Of a stretch of 64,000 nt of DNA, positions 48,601-59,919 are shown piece by piece (position 1 is the first letter of the stretch; each line of letters begins with the position of its first letter). The translations under genes and the position numbers were made by a program. This DNA comes from Dysidea avara (Eukaryota > Porifera > Demospongiae > Dictyoceratida > Dysideidae). The DNA is taken from the NCBI RefSeq assembly GCF_963678975.1, contig NC_089285.1, positions 10,278,694 through 10,342,693 on the forward strand. Direction: 5' to 3'. The notes below the pieces were generated by a model. That model worked only from the letters and a program-made list of their open reading frames with translations, searched no databases and was not told the DNA's origin.

Positions 48601-51600
48601 GTACATGATGGCTTCCCTTTGTAATGGAAATTGTCCGTATTTGTCATAGTGGCTGTTTTGATAGCAGAGGCGCTTTTCAAACAGTTCTTGATTCGTACTG
48701 CTGTGTAATGGGTTGAACATAGCTGACACGAAGCATAATGGATATTTCACTTTTCAGACGATAATTTTTAAAAATATAACTGGGGTGTGCGGCACCATTT
48801 CTTTCTATATTATTATCATACAGTATGATAGTTACTGTATAGTAGGGACCACAAAGGAGTAGGCATGGTCCACAGAATAATATCACCCAAAGAACAGCCT
48901 CAATTTCCCCTGACGACGATGAGGCAGTATTGGTTAGATAAAACTAAGCCCAAACAAACTTTCAGATCTACCCGAAATGCTTTCAACAAGTTGCTATGGA
49001 ATTTTAAAAATAATTTATTTAATGGAAAATTTCTACTGACTGACTGACTAAATAATTGACAGACTGATGCCTCAGACAAGCGTAACTCGATAACGGCTAA
49101 GGCTACGGGCTTGATTTTTTTACTGTTTGACATCTTTTCGGCCCAACAGGTGCCTTTTGGCATACTGCATATGTACAATGTATTCTTCATTAACTTTCCA
49201 GTGTCCTCCTTTGTGTCCCATTCATCTTTGCTACGAAAAGTGCCAAGTTGGCGATAGCATATGATGGCTTCCCTTTGGTGATAGCATGTGATGGCTTCCC
49301 TTCGTAAAGGAAATTGTCCGCATTTGTCATAGTGGCTATTTTGATAGCAGGGGTCCTTTTCGAACAGTTCTTGATTGGTACTGCTGCGTAACTGGTTGAA
49401 CATAGCCGACAATGAAGTGTAATGGATACTCACTTTTCAGATGATAACCATTTCTTTCTTTCAGTATGCTTGGATTGCAGAGGTGCTTTTCGAACAGTGC
49501 TTGATTCGAAATGCTGCGTAACGGGTTGAACATAGCTGACAATGAAGCATAATAGATACTTCACTTTTCAGACAATCATTGGGGCATGTGGTGCCATTTC
49601 AGATGCGGTATGTGTGGGTTCACCAGTCATAATTTTATAGAAAAAAACGTTAACAAACAAGAAAATTTGAAATTTTCAGCTAGAGTAGGGACCATAATAA
49701 CACACCGATAAAAAGTATTGAAACAAGCTGGAGTAGTGCATGATGTTATTATTACAGTAAAACGATAATAAGTATTATATCCCTACTGTGCACTTCCATT
49801 ATGGTATCTTGGAGCACAGTAGGGATATAACACTTCTTATTGTTTTACTGTGATTTAATATCATGCTTGTTTCAGTGCTTTTTATCAATGTATTATGATG
49901 GTCCCTACTCTAGTTGAAAATTTCCGAATTTTTCTGTGTACTTGTGTTATTGTAATACTCTACACTTTTTGAGTACTTCTAATAGAACATACATAGAATG
50001 TTCTAGAACTTCCATGGTAGATCTATAAAATAACAAATGTTTGATTATAAGTAGATTTCAACTAGAAATTTCATTTATAAAGTAAGTGAGGTGATCAGCC
50101 AAGGTAGCAGTGGTTTAGTGAGTAAGGATGCAGGTGTTAGATATGGACATCACTGGTTCAAACTCTGGTAAGGTTTTTCAACATTTTTGTACACATTTTT
50201 TACCCTGTTGTGACTGCTCTATTAGAGTATCTCGATCCCGAGATTTTACATTTGTTTAGTCTTTGCTATATAACTTTGTCGCTGTAACTCTATTGCTATT
50301 CAAACTATCTAAAGACACTGCTATGATGATCAGCTTATCTACACACCAATGTTCCCTATATTTGGTTTACTCTGTAGCCGTGACAGAAGTTTGATCTTTT
50401 TTTACGCGAATAAACGCTCATAACTGTTTGGATATTTCTCAGATTTACAGCAAACTAGGTATGTGAATCCACCATTACATGCTCTTATTTTGTGCCAAAG
50501 ATCGAGATAATTGAGTAACATGTTTGCGTTATAGTAATTTTGCACAAAGTGTGCGAAAAGAAAAACTGAAGCCCCCATAGATCCCCCCCCCGTATGGTGG
50601 GATCTATTCTATGGAACGAACAGAACGGAATCATAAACTAAACTACGGAACAGAACGCTTTCTCAAAATGAAGCCTGCAGTTTACCATTGCTGAAACTTC
50701 CCTTACAAGTTATTGATGGACCTCCAGCCGGTGATTAAACAAAGCCCCAAGAAAGATAGAAACAATTAAAGGACTGATTGTGGGTTTTAGTCGGTTGTCA
50801 TTAGTAACGAAGTACTTATTGTGGAATTAGCTGTCTCAGTGATGTTTATCTAAGAAATCAAGAAGAGCAGTTAATGGATCACTTATTTTCACTGAAGCTT
50901 GTACTTGTTTATGCTTAGTGTGACTATAGACTACAGTCTGGGGCCAGCATTTCAATCATAAATCAGTACACTGAATGTTGTATGCTACTAAGGAAACAAG
51001 CAGAAAGGCAATGGTGACAAGAAAGAGCCAGCTGAAGGAACTCAGTAAAAATGTGAGGAATTTTGTGCAGTGTGTGAAGCGCAAACATTCTGGCGAACTG
51101 AGTGCCACAACAAGGCTATTTTCTGTGAAAATCAATAAAGTTCATGGATTCATTAACACTGCAGTGGACTAAAACCAGTAGTGAGTTGAAATTTCTCTGT
51201 TGTATGATAAAGAGCTTGCCAAGTATTCGACTGTTAGCCTTGAATCAATACTTGAGACTACTGACAAAATCAACCAGATCTCCTAAACCTTTCATGCATC
51301 CATGCTCATAGCCACCAGACCTTGATTTGGACCAAGATCCTAGGGATTTCTAGAGTGTAACATTTCACATGCTTCTTTCCATACAATGAAACTAGCATGT
51401 ACTGTAATTTGCTGCAACAGTGTGGCTTGTGTGGGCTCCTTGGGAGTCTACCTTGAAATATCAACTACAGCAGATCTAGTGCAGAGCACGCTTTGTAGCA
51501 AGAACCTGTGATCCCACTGGACCAGCTGCATGGACTAAGAATCCTCACTTGAAAATAACGGTGAAAAAATGTTAAGATTATCCCAACATGTGAAGTTACT

Positions 51601-54600
51601 TGATGTGCATACATCCACTTAGCAACATATTCAAGACAAGAAATTACCACCTTTTAATCTCCAACCTTCACCTTCATCCAAGACCCAGCTCATACCAGTC
51701 CACCTTTATTCCATCAGTGATTTTGTGAAATTATATATCTAACCTAGCCAAAGACTTTGCCACTCTAATTCACATCATTTCTTTATAATCACCATATTGT
51801 ATAATTGCCGCTATGTGTATATCTTCATTTGTAAAGTACAAAATAGCTAGGTATGTAAATTGTAAGGTAGGATTCTATATATTGACTAAGAAAATTTAAA
51901 ACAAACTTATAATTTAGAAGACAATAATTATGACAGTCAATTTACTTTAATTTGGATATTTAATGTCTTGCAACCCAAATCTAGGCTCACTCGTCTTTGA
52001 CTGCCATCTAAAAGATTATAGTAAAGAAGTTTTCAGTCAGTAAGAAACACCAACAAGAGTATCATCCAACTCACATGTACTTGTAAATAGTACAGATACT
52101 TTATTAAGTAGCACACAATAATTATAGACTATTAGAACATAATTATTTATGTACATAAGGCAAGAATTTTTAGTTAAAAATATGATACGATTTTCTTTTT
52201 ACTAAGAGAAAAATTCTTATCAATGTCCAAAAATTTGACGAATCCATGCATCTCATCAACCTTCACATTGGTGGTCTAAACTTTCTGAAAGTGATACCAC
52301 GTACTATGTGTTATGATCAACTAGCCTTTTCCTGTCACACCAGTGTCTTTCTGGACAATTTCAGGAAATTCTACTGTGATTATGCTCTGAAACCAATGAA
52401 ATTGATAAATATTGTACTATCTCATCAATATCAGCAGAAACAATAACTGCATGACATCATCCAATCAGCTATACTGTATACATCCAGTAACAGCCTCACG
52501 ATCATGTAATAAATGAATTGAAGAGCACTACTAGGGAAACAATCATTGAGAAGGCTAATCTAGTTGCTAATGAAAACTAACAATCAATCCTTTAATAGGG
52601 TTTTTTTGATCACACGCTACCACTGGAGGTCTGCTGATAACTTGTAATGACGATAGTTTCAACAATGAGTTGCCGCAATTTGAGAAAGCACTATAGTTTA
52701 GTCCATCATTCTATTCTGTTCTGTACCATAGATCCCACCTGTTTAGTTAATGGATCCATGCACTTATAGTGTTCACAGAATATAGCCTCCTTGTGGCACA
52801 CAGCCCAGTCCGCCAGAATGTTTGCGCTTCACACACTGCACAAAATCCCTTACATTTTGACTGAGTTCCTTCAGCTGGCTCTTTCTTGTCACCATTGCCT
52901 TTTTGCTTGTTTCCTTTGTAGTATACAACATTCAGTGTACTGATTTATGATTGAAATGCTGGCCCCAGACTGTAGTCTATAGTCATACTAAGCGTAAACA
53001 AGGTACATACTGTAAGCTTTAGGGAAAATAAGCGATCCATTAACTGCCCTTCTTAGATAAACATCACTGAGACAGCTAATTCCACAATAAGTACTTCGTT
53101 ACTAATGACAACCGACTAAAACCCACAATCAGTCCTTTAATTGTTTCTATCTTTCTTGGGGCTTTGTTTAATCACTGGCTGGAGGTCCATCAATAACTTG
53201 TAAGGGAAGTTTCAGCGATGGTAAGCTGCAGGCTTCATTTTGAGAAAACATTCTGTTCCGTAGTTTAGTCCATGATTCCGTTCCATTCCGTTCCGTTCCG
53301 TAGAATAGAATAGACCCCACCCCCCGTACAGCATAAGAAGAAAAAACACGAAGAAATTAAAATGAAACTTTGAACGCCCATATCTCACAAATGGCTGGTG
53401 CGAATTTAATCAAATTTGCTGTGTGGCGTACCCTGCCTGGTAGAAATCTATAATGCAAAAATGGTGTGCGTTGGAGGAGGGGCCATGGAACCATGCACAC
53501 GTGAAAAAGCTGTTTTCTTTCTTTCTGTCAATATACTGATGGTGTGGTCGCTGGCTTTCTTGGCCGCATAATACACTACCGTGTGTCTTGATGACTCCAG
53601 CCAAGGAAGAACAGCTGCAGATGATTGCATGAAGGTTAAATATATAGTAATTACTTTTCAGTTAGAACATATAGGCTATTCTATTAGGTTGCAAAGAATG
53701 TAGTCAATTGAAGCATTTGTAACTGTTCTATTAGAGTTGGAGGTAATGTGACTGCTCTATTACAGTATCTCATATTTTCGTAGCACTATATTGTACTCTG
53801 TTTCTCAAGCAGCTAGCACCTTCATTGCCTCAATGTTATTATATGTTATGAACTCTTGAAGGGATTATAGCAATGCCACTGGTTGTGTGCAACTTTGAAG
53901 CTATATCTCTTTAGGGAATACTATATTTTTTCATGCTAATAGTTTATGCAGCTGTGTGATTATAGTCTCTTTATCTTAATTAACAGCTATCATTGGTTTC
54001 TCTGGATTAGACGATTTCTCAGATGTTGAACTATTTAATGGCCAGTATGATCTATATTTGCAAGTCATAAATGAAAATGGTGGATATATGGTGCAAGTGG
54101 CAAGGAGAATAAATGTAAGTACTATATAGACTAAATCAGTTCTGCCATACATGTGAAAATATTGCTCAAAGAAGCATATATATATATATATATATATATA
54201 GGTGGCCTGGTAAGACTGACACTTTTAGAGTGGTGTAAATCCAGCACATGAGCACTAATATAATGATGGCTACCAATAGTATATTGTAACTGCCGGGAAC
54301 GTTAAAGGCAATACTTAAATACGCAAATTACTACAGCTAACAGTGACTAGGTGAAACGTTGGTTAGTGACAAGTTAAAAGCTTGGATTGTATGCACTAAG
54401 GAATAGTTAAAACTTCAGACAAATGCAGTATATGTAAAATAGTAACATGAAGTCCTTGTGTTGTGACAGCAAAAGAAGAGCCAGTCTTGTAATGGAAACA
54501 ATGAGAATTGTAGTAGAATAGACTAATATACTACCATGACTACTTTGTACTGTACACATTGCATCAGGTTGTAATGTGTTACCTTTGATACCAGTATTAG

Positions 54601-57142
54601 TGGATATATCTATCCAGCAGTTATGTGATTAAAAGTTAGATGAATCAGAAAGGCCACAAATATCACAGATGGGATCACACCACTGACTTATGAGTTGTAA
54701 GCTAGGATGTTAACCATTGTGCTATTGCTGCCAGGTACCCACCCCATAGTTTATAATAAGAAATTTGTGTAAGATGCAATCTATACCTGATGAGGTAGAA
54801 ACCAAACCTGAACCCAACCCTATCCTAAGAGGTTAGCCTGTTAAGCGTGACATCTTTCACTGTGTTTGTTTTGCTCCTAAATCATGAAAAATTCATGCCT
54901 CCAAAACCCAACCATATTTGTTCAAATTACACTGTATAATTTTCTCCTCATAACTCTTTGGCCTGCTCCACTGCCCTTTTATGTATGTATGTACATATGT
55001 ATGTATGTATGAATGTATGTATGTATGTATGTATGTATGTATGTATGAATGAATGTATGCATGTATGTATGTATGTATAAATGTATGTATGTATGTATGT
55101 ATGTATGTATGTATGCATGTATGTATGTATGTATGTATATATGCATGCATGTATCAAACAGTATGGCAGTACTGTTTAAGTAGGAATAACCCAAAAGTAA
55201 TATGCGCTGCCTAAAATGCTGCCTTTAAAAATCATCCTAGAGATATCTTATTCAACGCGAATATCACCTTTACAGAATAATATACCGCATTAAAAACAAG
55301 AAAACACTTACAAGATACAGAATTTTTTTTTTAAAATCACCCAAAATTTCAGTTTTTCATCTGCCAGCCAGCCTGCCTGTCTGCACTCTCTATTCCAGTA
55401 TACACAAGGGTTTGTGATACAGTTACACTCATGAATATCTGGAACAATGGTAAATGAATAGTAAGTGGCAAGCACAAGAAGTGTTTTAAAAGGTGATAAA
55501 TTGATGGTGAAAATGTTTAGCGGTTGACGACTGGTGAGTGCGGTTTATCTCTTAATAGGTTCAATGATTCATCTTGAAGCCACGCAAATTATATTGGGTT
55601 TCCTAAATCCAATTGTATATCATTGCATTAAAGACTTTGTTGGGATTTGTGGTCTCATTATCTAGCATACACTATTTTGAGGGTGGCTCAAGGGCTGTTT
55701 GATGTTTCTAGAAACTGGTCAAGATACCCTAATAGAGCAGTCACCCTAATACAACAGCAAAGGGAGGGAGGGAGGGGGCCATGTCCCAGACTTCATGGTA
55801 GTGTGCTTCTCACATTAAGGCATTTTTTCACATAAATTTAGCTGTAGAAAATTACAAAAGGTTTGGATTGAAAACCAGTCACCAAACCTAGAGCCCCCAT
55901 ACATTTTCTTTGAAACCACTATACACTAGTATATTCATTAATGTTAAACTAAAGTAGGGATCTAAGCAATAGAAAGTAGTGAAACAAGAGATGAATGATG
56001 GTATTACAGCATAGCTCGGTGGGAAAATCCCTACATTGGCATTTTATAACAATCACTTTGTTCAATGCCAAAGTAGGGATTTCCCACCATGCTATGCTGT
56101 GATACCATCATTCATCCCTTGTGTTTCATTACTTTTTATTGCTTGGATCCCTACTTTATTTTTAAATTAATAAGTTGGTATCTTTTTTTTTGTTATAGCA
56201 TACAACTATACTGTTCTATTAGGGTGACTGCTGTATTAGAGATCTCAAGTCAGCCATTAAGCCACAGCATTATGAATAGAGCTAGGCCAATAATAACGGG
56301 GTGTGTCATCATGATAGATTGTTAAGAGGTATGGTCTCAGTGCTTGATCATTATTAATCATCCAAGATCTTCTTAATAGGCGTGGCATTGAACCTATCGT
56401 GAAGTTACAGGTATCTACCGAGCATAAGCGCCTCAATAAGATTACGGTGTCTAAATATGCTGCTCAAGGAAAGTATGATAGGAAAAATTAATGCCTCAAT
56501 ATGGTTTCAGTGTATGGAGACTAGCCTGATTGAAGATAAAAGGAAAGACAAGGCACAGAGGGCACAGACTCGTCAGAACCCCAAAAGGCACATCCCAGAG
56601 GTGAGTTTGTTATTGTGGCACGAAATGGTGCCCATATGCTGCTTTGTGTGGCCTCCAGCCTTGAAACTGTGGTCAGGCGGGCAGTCAGCTGCAGGCAGCC
56701 AGGTAGGCAGATGAAAATTTGAGTTTTGGTTGTTGTTTTTTAATTCTATATCCGGCCGCCTGTAAGTGTTTTCTTGTTTTTGATGCTGTATGTGATGTTA
56801 GATGGACTAATATTATTCCATAAAGGTGATTTTTGTTGCGTAAGATGTTCCTAGGGTGATTTTTAAAGGTGGCAGCTCACGTAATTTTTGGGAGATCCCT
56901 ACTACCATACTGTTGGATACAAAATTTTTTGTATGTTTATTACACAATATCTCTTATAATAGCAAGCTGATAATTTATCACGTTTTGATCTGAGTGAGCC
57001 TAATGCCATCAGGCTTGTTGTTGATCGGAATTACTATCTCAAGTTTGATAGAGGCACTACACAGATAGTTGCGGATCATACTTCTGGATCCCCCTCTAAC
57101 AATCCTGACTTTAGCTTTAACATAACAATATATACTGATTAA
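42363..57142 (+). CDS. Gene B: tandem paralogue of gene A
   Basis: Exons 42363-42608, 46329-46488, 53987-54114 and 56963-57142 give a 237-aa protein with the same phases as gene A and identical lengths for exons 2-4. The five-residue difference is all in exon 1. Shared cores are 'QHQAAGTTYQYG', 'SDVELFNGQ', 'GYMVQVARR' and 'QADNLSRFDLSEP'. Introns are about 3.7, 7.5 and 2.85 kb. Counting codons by eye over exons 2-4, about 40 differ by amino acid and about 12 silently. There are no stops or frameshifts. The family is unknown to me; the gene is probably functional or recently so. I have no evidence for location or partners. Confidence 0.74.
42620..43289. other. Gene B intron 1, proximal part
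   Basis: 'tggagattgtgccaattggt' near 42.80 kb aligns with 24.77 kb in gene A intron 1. Otherwise nothing recognisable. Confidence 0.45.
43290..43838 (-). mobile_element. Element ending in 'CTGGATCCGCCCCTG', copy 2 (inverted)
   Basis: Reverse complement of 22683-23247, with the 'caggggcggatccagggg' terminus at 43290. Carries the CTCTAATAGA pair at 43538-43580 in the matching position. Confidence 0.8.
43839..44582. other. Gene B intron 1 sequence shared with gene A
   Basis: 43880-44090 aligns with 28610-28860. Two further CTCTAATAGA motifs lie at 44157 and 44238. At 44.39 kb 'aaagggggaggttgcc' resembles an end of the CAAGGGAGG hairpin family. Confidence 0.6.
44583..44960. repeat. 20-bp minisatellite in gene B intron 1
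   Basis: About 19 copies of 'catgtagtgacgttcaccac', with variants gtga/gtta and cgtt/tgtt. Each unit has the near-palindrome GTGACGTTCAC containing the CRE half-site TGACGT. The sequence falls in 60-bp (three-unit) register, and the variant triplet [tga-tgt][tta-cgt][tga-cgt] recurs. Confidence 0.97.
45010..45570 (+). repeat. Repeat family R1, copy
   Basis: Has 'acatcaaaagaaaaaatggt', a shortened 'ctatgttcagcagttacaca' block, 'ggacacaaaggaggacaaag' plus 'gtaaaa', and 'atgccaaatgacacctg'. The GT donor remains but its consensus is weakened. Confidence 0.75.
46329..46488 (+). CDS. Gene B exon 2
   Basis: 160 nt between 'gcactag' and 'gtgagtc', phase 0 in and 1 out. The flanks differ at about 14 residues from gene A; the central 'GVCFIQHQAAGTTYQYG' is unchanged. 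Confidence 0.78.
46690..46765 (+). repeat. tRNA-derived SINE-like sequence
   Basis: 'gactaagtgtggagcttga' resembles a pol III A box and 'cagtttgaatcctga' a B box at the usual distance. It does not fold into a proper tRNA and is followed by T-rich DNA. Confidence 0.45.
46795..46905. repeat. (CCTTG)n / (CCTG)n simple repeat
   Basis: Pentamer 'ccttg' x4, then tetramer 'cctg' or 'tgcc' runs interrupted by 'ccctgcc'. Confidence 0.95.
46905..47370 (-). repeat. Repeat family R1, copy
   Basis: Minus orientation. 'ctttgtcctcatttataccc' corresponds to the donor block, with two tandem 'tgaacatagctg'-type blocks upstream. More diverged than the pair at 48.2-49.6 kb. Confidence 0.7.
47502..47640. mobile_element. 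Hairpin MITE (CAAGGGAGG family), copy 3
   Basis: 'cctacacctgcagatactct' and 'agtggacatttaatcccta' are mirrored by 'ggattaaatgtccactagt' and 'caagtgtaggcaac'. Adjacent to 'ggttcaccagt', as is copy 1, so the hairpin may belong to a larger composite element. Confidence 0.7.
47641..48169. other. Intron 2 DNA without recognisable genes
   Basis: 'attgtagccatttcttggct' at 47.90 kb matches 'attgcagccatttcttaatt' at 28.84 kb. Nothing else supported. Confidence 0.4.
48170..48800 (-). repeat. Repeat family R1, near full-length copy
   Basis: The 'agtagggaccacaaaggagt' terminus is at about 48.19 kb. The 'gacacaaaggaggacactgg' block followed by 'taagtcc' is the reverse complement at about 48.53-48.56 kb. 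Tandem with the next copy, each about 0.65-0.8 kb. Confidence 0.85.
48815..49610 (-). repeat. Repeat family R1, near full-length copy
   Basis: Closely similar to 48170-48800, in direct tandem. It includes a small internal duplication ('gatggcttccctt' twice) and two 'gttgaacatag' blocks. ORFs across it (for example 48900-49433) are not conserved between copies. Confidence 0.85.
49681..49912. mobile_element. Hairpin MITE (GAGTAGGGACCATA family), copy 2
   Basis: 'tagagtagggaccat' and 'atggtccctacta'-type inverted ends, with the same arm sequence ('acaagctggagtagtgcatg') as 36821-37054. Confidence 0.9.
50106..50180 (+). repeat. tRNA-derived SINE-like sequence
   Basis: 'tagcagtggtttagtgagta' resembles an A box and 'ggttcaaactc' a B box. 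Followed by T-rich DNA and a CTCTAATAGA motif at 50.21 kb. Confidence 0.55.
50583..53330. mobile_element. Large foldback element with ~600-bp arms
   Basis: 50583-51180 is the inverted copy of about 52720-53330: 'ggtgggatctattctatgg' against 'agaatagaccccacc', and 'agccagctgaaggaactcag' against 'ctgagttccttcagctggct'. A third, shorter copy of the outer arm segment lies at about 52.62-52.74 kb. The spacer of about 1.5 kb has no recognisable transposase. The outer arms contain repeated 'ccgttccattccgttccgtt'. Confidence 0.85.
53331..53986. other. Intron 2 distal part
   Basis: Contains CTCTAATAGA motifs at 53.73 and 53.76 kb. 'agcaatgccactggttgtgt' (53.87 kb) matches 37.09 kb, just upstream of exon 3 in gene A, so intronic homology survives here. 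Confidence 0.55.
53987..54114 (+). CDS. Gene B exon 3
   Basis: 128 nt between 'aattaacag' and 'gtaagtac', phase 1 in and 0 out. 'DVELFNGQ' and 'GGYMVQVARR' are kept; about 12 codons change residue relative to A and 4 are silent. Confidence 0.8.
54175..54200. repeat. (TA)n microsatellite
   Basis: About 13 TA units just after exon 3 of gene B. Confidence 0.95.
54662..54736 (-). repeat. tRNA-derived SINE-like sequence
   Basis: On the minus strand 'tggcagcaatagcacaatgg' plus 'ttaac' resembles an A-box region and 'ggtgtgatccc' a B box. No complete cloverleaf. Confidence 0.5.
54974..55150. repeat. (ATGT)n tetranucleotide microsatellite
   Basis: About 175 bp of 'atgt' units with 'gaat' and 'gcat' variants. 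ORFs of the H-T-Y-I type across it are artefacts. Confidence 0.97.
55160..55950. other. Gene B intron 3 without recognisable genes
   Basis: A CTCTAATAGA motif lies at 55.72 kb. 55.86-55.92 kb ('ggtttggattgaaaaccagt') matches 37.52 kb in gene A intron 3, again showing intron homology. Confidence 0.55.
55951..56157. mobile_element. Hairpin MITE related to the GAGTAGGGA family
   Basis: 'aaagtagggatctaagcaat' pairs with 'attgcttggatccctacttt', and inside 'gtattacagcatagc' pairs with 'gctatgctgtgatac'. Similar architecture to the two GAGTAGGGACCATA copies but a different interior. Confidence 0.85.
56158..56962. other. Gene B intron 3, distal part
   Basis: An ORF at 56457-56714 has no family motif. 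CTCTAATAGA-type motifs at 56.21-56.25 kb. No other feature. Confidence 0.4.
56963..57142 (+). CDS. Gene B exon 4 with stop
   Basis: 180 nt after 'cttataatag', TAA at 57140-57142. The N-terminal two-thirds are close to gene A. The last stretch before the stop is replaced ('FNITIYTD' versus 'FEITTHSM'). Confidence 0.82.
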   Translation, partial: QADNLSRFDLSEPNAIRLVVDRNYYLKFDRGTTQIVADHTSGSPSNNPDFSFNITIYTD

Positions 57143-57539
57143 TAATAGTGATGGTTTGTGTATGGCTAAATATGGTAAATGTTTTTTTCTCTTAAACTTA
57201 AAGATTTTGTTTTACATTCTTATATAGTGTAGAACCTGACTATGTTTTCATGAAGGAATGAAATTGCCTATTCTACAACACTAAAATAGAATATTCAATA
57301 TCTACTTAGAGTACAAATGACCATTCAGATCTCTGACAATTGGGCACAGGTCAGAAAAATAATTATGTATACCAGTGTTATTAAAGGGCAGCAATATCTT
57401 CAAGATGTTGTAAACTCTCTTCTGTCATCAAGTGATACCAATGTTTTTGCATGCCTGCTGTGTCACATCCATTTTATAAATCCAAACATCTGTGACTGCA
57501 TTATACTTACATGCATGTTGAGATCTATAAGTATATGAC

Positions 57540-58681
57540 AAATTTTGCAAATGCCTTTGATAAAGTTCCACATAAGCGTTTATTATACAAACTCCAATGG
57601 TATGGAATTAGTGGGGGGATTCATCAATGGATTGACTCATTTTTAAGTAACTGATTGCAGAAAGTTACAATTGAAGGCTCCTATGTCAGTTACCTCAGGT
57701 GTGCCACAAGGTACTGTTTTGGCCCCCCTTTTGTTTTTAATATATATCAATGACTTACCTGACTGCCTATCACATTGTACTATAAGATTATTTGCTGACA
57801 ACTGTATATTATACCGACCAATTCAATCCGAAATAGATTCTGTACTGCTGCAAAAGGACATTAATGGATGGTGCAATACCTGACAATACTTGGCAAATGA
57901 AATTAAATATTAATAAATGTTGCTATAAGAGTATATCGCCATGCAATTACCATCATGTTTATCGTATGTTCAACACTCCACTGTCCACTGTTTCGCACTG
58001 TAAGTATAAATACTTAGGTGCTACAATTCAGTCTGACCTTAAATGGAACAAACATGTTCAACAAATTACATGAAAAGCCAATATTTCCCTCATACATGAT
58101 GTTACAACGGAACATCAAGATAGCTTCAACTGAGACCAAGACCCTTGCATACCAGTCATTAGTTAGATCGCAACTTGAATATATGCAGCAATGGTCTGGT
58201 CACCATGGCAGTCCTATTTGATACAAAATATTGAGAAAGTCCAACACCATGCAGCCAGATATGTAACAAATAATTATAGTCCATATATCAGTGTCTCACA
58301 CCTCCTGCATTCACTTGGTTGGGAAACCTTAGAATCCTGCTGTACCAATGCTACACTGTCAATGTTCTATAAAATGATAAATCAACAAATCATAATACCT
58401 TATCTCCAATATTCTAATATCAATTTTACCAGAGGAACTAAAAAACAGTTACAAATTTATTCCATCTCATTGCCACAAAAACACATTTTAGAGCTCTTAT
58501 TTTCCCCACACTGTACCCAAATGAAACAAAGTACCAGACCACATTGTAAATTCATCATCTATTGATCAATTCAAGTTATATTTATTAAATACGTAATTTA
58601 TTGATTTTTTATAATTGCTTTTTGATCTGTAGTGTGTCCTTCAAATTGAAATTGTACAGTAATGGAAAATAATAATAATAT
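57540..58681 (+). mobile_element. Dead CR1/L2-like LINE, RT to 3' end
   Basis: RT blocks are spread over at least three frames: 'FANAFDKVPHKRLLYKL' (57.55 kb), 'SVTSGVPQGTVLAPLLFLIY' (57.68-57.74), 'LFADN' in place of FADD (57.80), 'KYKYLGATIQSDLKWNKHV' (58.0), 'SLVRSQLEY', then 'HAARYVTNNYS' and 'LLHSLGWETLESCC'. The catalytic second aspartate is asparagine and multiple frameshifts exist. It ends in an 'aataataataata' tail at 58668-58681. Inserted about 400 bp downstream of gene B. RT upstream of the first block is absent. Confidence 0.9.
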
Positions 58682-59689
58682 ACATCTTACAACTGTGCAT
58701 TACCCACAATATGATTTGGAGTGATTAAAGCACTTTGTGTCATCTGCAAACAGATGTATAGTAGCTATATAGCACACAAAATGTGGCTGGGTAAATAACA
58801 GTTAGAAACTTTAAAATCATACAGCAAACTAAATTCATAAATGCAAATTCAAGTCCTCTGATATTCAGAGAACTTGGTAGCTCACATCCCTGTCATCAAA
58901 CTTGAACCATATGTACATGTCAACTGACATTGTATGACTATAATCTCTTTTTTTCTATTCAGAATACAGCAGCTTACCTGTAACTGTCAAGTTTCTCAGA
59001 AAGTATAATGACCCACTTAATTTCATCACAGATACCCAAAGACATCAATCTTTACCAAGAAGCTTATTTTTCATGCCTGAGTTTTAGGGCCCTTCTATTT
59101 TAAACATGCATCTGTGCTTCTCTTTTGAAGGTTGGTTGTTTTAGGAATGTAAGCATCAATTTGCTTTGTTTATTATTTTCCATGTTTTGGAGACATTTAA
59201 ATCCTTTAACTTCTTCCTCCTGTAACATATCTTTCAGTTGATTAAAATTTGTCTTACTATGGTATACCCTGTGGTAGCTATCTTCTCTGTTTTAGTGGCA
59301 GCGTAATTCAGATGCCATCTTAATGAAACCTATTGGTGTTGTGTCTAGTTTTTCTGTGCCTGCCCGTGCCCTCGGGTACTAGCCCTTCTAATATATATAT
59401 ACATCTTGAAGCACTACCTGGAAAAACACTTGCCAATATGATTATGTTGGCATAATTTTGAACATAATACATAATGTTAGCACTATCAGGCATAATGTTA
59501 GAGCATAATGGGTAGATTTTGCCATACAGTAAACTACACATCATGCATCTACATAACTATTGTATCTGTAAAGTCTTTTGTAGCCATACCACTGCACATA
59601 GGCGGCGAAAGGGGAGGGGGGGGGCTTAGCCCCCTCCTCAGAATGATATCACGCCAAAATTAATCTGGGGCTGAAAAGTGAAAACCGTG
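58682..59689. other. No recognisable gene
   Basis: AT-rich DNA. At 59.60 kb a G tract beside 'cttagccccctcc' looks like a repeat boundary. Confidence 0.45.
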
Positions 59690-59919
59690 ATAAAGATCGA
59701 GGTACTCTAATAAAGCAGTTACAGTATTGGAGCAGTGTGTAGCAAGCTATGTAAGGATTTTTTTTTGTAGTTTATCAGCTATAAATGCATAGTTGGTGAA
59801 GTGGGAAGCTATTGTCAGCTAGTTGTGACCTTTTTTTTTTTTTTGGTCTCACCTTACCAAACCAGAGATACAATGTAGTGCCTCAGTTCATTTTGACCAT
59901 AAGTCTGGATCCGCCCCTG
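59690..59919. mobile_element. MITE of the CAGGGGCGGATCCAG family, 3' part
   Basis: Shares with 23487-23765 the internal 'gtactctaat' motif, 'agcaagctatgta', a run of about 15 T and the terminus 'tctggatccgcccctg' at 59919. The left end is degraded. Confidence 0.75.

Noticed and set aside
48900-49433. 177-aa minus-strand ORF as a gene
   Set aside because: It lies within an R1 repeat copy, and the frame is not conserved in the adjacent R1 copy.
54893-55194. Three overlapping ORFs rich in isoleucine, histidine, threonine and tyrosine
   Set aside because: They arise from the ATGT tetranucleotide array.
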